Source: an archaeon (GTDB lineage Archaea; AGJL01; Methanococci; Methanococcales; Methanocaldococcaceae). From it: DNA of 36,327 nucleotides. Shown one piece after another: positions 34,563-36,327 of this stretch. Under the pieces are notes generated by a model. It was not told the DNA's origin and ran no database searches. It was given only the letters and a program-made list of their open reading frames with translations. Every line of letters starts with the position of its first letter. The first letter of the stretch is position 1. The position numbers were made by a program, and so were the translations under genes. The stretch is from contig JAJRSC010000020.1 of NCBI GenBank assembly GCA_024278985.1, positions 1 through 36,327 of the forward strand, written 5' to 3'.

Positions 34563-34871
34563 ATGCCAGAGATTTGTCCAAGATGTGGATTACCTAAAGA
34601 TTTATGTGTTTGTGAAGAAATAGCAAAAGAATAACAAAAAATAAAAATATACGTTACAAAAAGAAGATTTGGTAAATTAATGACAATACTCGAAGGATTT
34701 GATACAAGTGTTATCGATTTAAAAGAGTTGGCTAAAAAATTAAAAGATATGTGTGCCTGTGGTGGAACAGTTAAAGGAAACACTATTGAACTTCAAGGAG
34801 ACCACAGAAAAAAAGTTGTTGATATACTTGTAAATATGGGCTTTTCAAGAGATTCTATAGAAGTTAGATAA
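34563..34871 (+). pseudogene. Translation factor aSUI1 (eIF1-like) interrupted by in-frame TAA
   Basis: ATG 34563 behind GAGGTGC begins [20 protein letters not shown], an N-terminal four-Cys zinc knuckle, and reaches AKE before a TAA at codon 24 (34632-34634). The same frame continues [20 protein letters not shown] and a full SUI1 domain to TAA 34869. Without that stop the product would be 102 aa, the usual length. A GAA-to-TAA change explains it; nothing is shifted. The domain part could restart only at ATG 34680, inside the fold and without a ribosome binding site. The factor guides start-codon choice. TAA is not known to be recoded in this group. Confidence 0.9.
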
Positions 34872-34898
34872 GTTCTCTATTTTTATCTTATGAATAAT

Positions 34899-34937
34899 TG
34901 GGAATGGGATGCCTTTTTTGGGCACACCCCATTCCCA
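34899..34937 (+). other. GC-rich hairpin between aSUI1 and rnp1
   Basis: TGGGAATGGG (34899-34908) pairs with CCCATTCCCA (34928-34937); inside it TGCC (34910-34913) pairs with GGCA (34921-34924), with an A/CAC internal bulge and a T-rich loop of seven. Its G+C is far above the surroundings. It lies within the transcript just before the GAGGAT of rnp1. It might be a protein-binding or attenuating RNA element; no U-tract follows, so it is not a simple terminator. Confidence 0.55.
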
Positions 34938-34954
34938 GATATGAGGATAAAACA

Positions 34955-35239
34955 ATGAATCCAAGAGATATATTAAGGCATGAACTTATTGGACTATTTG
35001 TTGAAGTTGTAGATGCAAAAAATCCCTATTTAAAAGGAATTAAAGGAAGAGTAATAGATGAAACAAGAAATCTTTTAATTGTTGAAAAGGAAAATGGAAA
35101 AATTGTTAAAATTCCAAAAGATATATGTGTTTTCATATTTCACCTTGATAAATGTAAAGTTAAAGTTTTAGGAGAACTTTTAATAGGAAGACCTGAAGAA
35201 AGATTAAAAAAGAAGTTTAAAATTATATATCCCTATTAG
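34955..35239 (+). CDS. rnp1: Ribonuclease P protein component 1 (Rpp29/Pop4)
   Basis: 94 aa from ATG 34955 (GAGGAT upstream); the longer frame start at 34898 would run through the hairpin. ILRHELIGLFVEVVDAKNPY and KGRVIDETRNLLIVE form the Sm-like barrel of archaeal Rpp29; ending GRPEERLKKK. Binds Rpp21 and the RNase P RNA specificity domain. Its place between aSUI1 and S17 is standard for archaea. Confidence 0.95.
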   Translation: MNPRDILRHELIGLFVEVVDAKNPYLKGIKGRVIDETRNLLIVEKENGKIVKIPKDICVFIFHLDKCKVKVLGELLIGRPEERLKKKFKIIYPY

Positions 35240-35241
35240 TA

Positions 35242-35253
35242 AAGTATATATAA
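35242..35253 (+). promoter_or_regulatory. Internal promoter before S17
   Basis: AAGTATATATAA in the 59-base gap after rnp1 predicts transcription near 35273, about 25 bases before the S17 ATG and just upstream of its GGAGGT (35285-35290). It suggests that S17-L14-L24 can be transcribed separately from the upstream cluster. Confidence 0.55.
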
Positions 35254-35298
35254 CCTTTTCTATTTATTTTTATAGCCAAAATTTGGAGGTAGATAAAT

Positions 35299-35649
35299 AT
35301 GGCAAAAAATATTGGAATAAATGTAAAAGCTCCAGAAAATGAATGTAATGATAAAAATTGTCCTTTCCATGGAAATCTTCCAGTTAGAGGACAAAGTTTT
35401 ATTGGAGTTGTAGTTAGTGATAAAGCCTCTAAAACTGTAATCATAAAAAGAGAAATCATAAAGTATCTTAAAAAATATGAAAGATATGAAAGAAGAAGCT
35501 CAAAATTAGCAGCTCATAATCCTCCATGTATTCATGCAAGAGTTGGGGATATTGTAAGAGTTATGGAATGTAGACCTATAAGTAAAACAAAATCTTTCGT
35601 TGTTGTTGAAAAACTTGGTAGAATAGATGAAATTAAAGGAGAGGAATAG
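35299..35649 (+). CDS. rps17: Ribosomal protein S17 (uS17)
   Basis: 116 aa. [20 protein letters not shown] gives the archaeal N-terminal extension with a CPFHG segment; the OB-fold core contains [20 protein letters not shown] and [20 protein letters not shown]. Binds 16S helices early in assembly. Start supported by GGAGGT nine bases upstream. Confidence 0.97.
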   Translation: MAKNIGINVKAPENECNDKNCPFHGNLPVRGQSFIGVVVSDKASKTVIIKREIIKYLKKYERYERRSSKLAAHNPPCIHARVGDIVRVMECRPISKTKSFVVVEKLGRIDEIKGEE

Positions 35650-35658
35650 GTGGAGTAA

Positions 35659-36057
35659 ATGAAAGCTATAGCATCAAAACCATCAAGAGGTCTTCCTGTT
35701 GGGGCAAGATGTGTCTGTGCAGATAACACAGGAGCTAAAGAAGTTCAAATTATTGCAGTTAAAACATACAAAGGAGTAGCAAGTAGATTACCATCTGCTG
35801 GAGTTGGGGATATGGTTATAGTTACAGTAAAAAAAGGAACTCCAGAAATGAGAAAACAAGTACTTCCAGCAGTTATTATTAGACAAAGAAAAGAAATAAA
35901 AAGACCTGATGGAACAAGAGTTAAGTTTTATGATAATGCTGTTGTTATAGTAACTCCAGATGGAAATCCAAAAGGTTCTGATATTAAAGGACATGTTGCA
36001 AAAGAAGCTGCTGAAAGATGGCCTGGTATTGCAAGAATTGCTAAAATAATAGTATAA
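35659..36057 (+). CDS. rpl14: Ribosomal protein L14 (uL14)
   Basis: 132 aa. [40 protein letters not shown] and ITGN-equivalent [20 protein letters not shown] are typical archaeal uL14. GGTGGAGTA precedes the ATG (GGTGG at 35649-35653, overlapping the S17 stop). Intact. Confidence 0.97.
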   Translation: MKAIASKPSRGLPVGARCVCADNTGAKEVQIIAVKTYKGVASRLPSAGVGDMVIVTVKKGTPEMRKQVLPAVIIRQRKEIKRPDGTRVKFYDNAVVIVTPDGNPKGSDIKGHVAKEAAERWPGIARIAKIIV

Positions 36058-36067
36058 GGTGGAAATT

Positions 36068-36327
36068 ATGGCATTTACTAAATCAAAACAACCAAGAAAA
36101 CAGAGAAAGGCATTATTTAATGCTCCTCAGCATTTAAGAAAAAAAGTTATGAGAGCAATGCTTTCAAAGGAATTAAAAGAAAAATTAGGAAAAAATGCTA
36201 TAACTGTTAGAAAGGGAGATGTTGTTAGAATAATGAGAGGAGATTTTAAAGGATTAGAAGGAGAGGTAATAAAAGTTGATTATAAAAGATATAGAATTTT
36301 TGTAGAAGGAGCAAACAACAAAAAACA
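36068..36327 (+). CDS. rpl24: Ribosomal protein L24 (uL24), 3' end cut by window
   Basis: ATG 36068 begins [20 protein letters not shown], then [20 protein letters not shown] and the KOW motif [20 protein letters not shown]. 86 codons are visible, open to the last base. It initiates assembly of the large subunit. GGTGGAAATT lies before the ATG. Confidence 0.96.
   Translation, partial: MAFTKSKQPRKQRKALFNAPQHLRKKVMRAMLSKELKEKLGKNAITVRKGDVVRIMRGDFKGLEGEVIKVDYKRYRIFVEGANNKK

Noticed and set aside
34632-34634. Recoding of the stop in aSUI1 by selenocysteine or pyrrolysine
   Set aside because: Those use TGA and TAG; this is TAA. The expected residue is Glu, and no SECIS-like element was seen beside it.
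1-36327. Insertion sequences, integrases, prophage or toxin-antitoxin genes
   Set aside because: No transposase, integrase, att-like repeats flanking tRNAs, or toxin/antitoxin pairs were found on either strand.

Overview
The window is chromosomal DNA from a methanogenic archaeon of the order Methanococcales, most likely a thermophile close to Methanocaldococcus. The evidence is very AT-rich DNA with GC-rich tRNA stems, GGTGA-type ribosome binding sites about 5 nt before ATG/GTG/TTG starts, and methanogen genes: a CdhC tail, CofD (F420), MfnE (methanofuran), GatD, archaeal LonB, an archaeal DnaG and an archaeal r-protein gene order. Many short operons appear to match gene orders I recall from M. 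jannaschii; that comparison is from memory, not a search.

Layout. 1-285: end of an acetyl-CoA synthase subunit (cdhC). 551-2155: a lipoprotein-type alkaline phosphatase. 2280-6878 (-): a tight five-gene operon starting with a membrane-anchored winged-helix protein, then a family 28-like glycosyltransferase, cofD, a NIP7/UPF0113-like PUA protein and an unknown gene. 6992-9188 (+): membrane LonB protease and a small coiled-coil membrane protein. 9169-13262 (-): cbiG, an MCT-1-like PUA protein, hemC, a HemK-like methyltransferase and gatD. 13307-13650 (-): four tRNAs (Phe, Asn, a CAU tRNA, Glu). 13714-14472 (-): proteasome alpha. 14710-15227 (+): a small DUF5320-like/zinc-ribbon pair behind a perfect 16-bp palindrome. 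15318-16481 (-): pstS. 16662-19101 (+): a class III signal peptide (pilin-like) protein, an archaeosortase-like protein, argD and a translin-family gene. 19075-29133: pelota, Nudix, TFS, nadC, a topoisomerase-type zinc-finger protein, an acetolactate-synthase-like TPP enzyme, PAP2 phosphatase, L40e, Tsr3, a MATE transporter, dnaG, UPF0058 and hisG. 29128-31978 (-): an ODP-like diiron protein, a soluble chemoreceptor-like signalling protein, nob1, a DUF1699-like/HTH protein and moaB. 32095 to the end (+): mfnE, a two-zinc-finger protein, aEF-1beta and the L22-S3-L29-aSUI1-Rnp1-S17-L14-L24 ribosomal cluster.

Most notable. (1) dnaG is split by a one-base deletion in an A-run, and the aSUI1 gene carries an in-frame TAA at codon 24. 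Two broken conserved genes in one window raise the question of sequence error versus real decay or recoding. (2) An ODP-like diiron protein lies directly upstream of a membrane-free MCP signalling protein, a candidate oxygen/redox sensing pair. (3) A pilin-like protein is coupled to a minimal archaeosortase. (4) Alkaline phosphatase and pstS share the same promoter-proximal motif at the same spacing, a candidate phosphate-response element. (5) A perfect palindrome overlies the predicted transcription start of the DUF5320/zinc-ribbon operon.

All identifications are by reading motifs and recalled family features. No database search was run.
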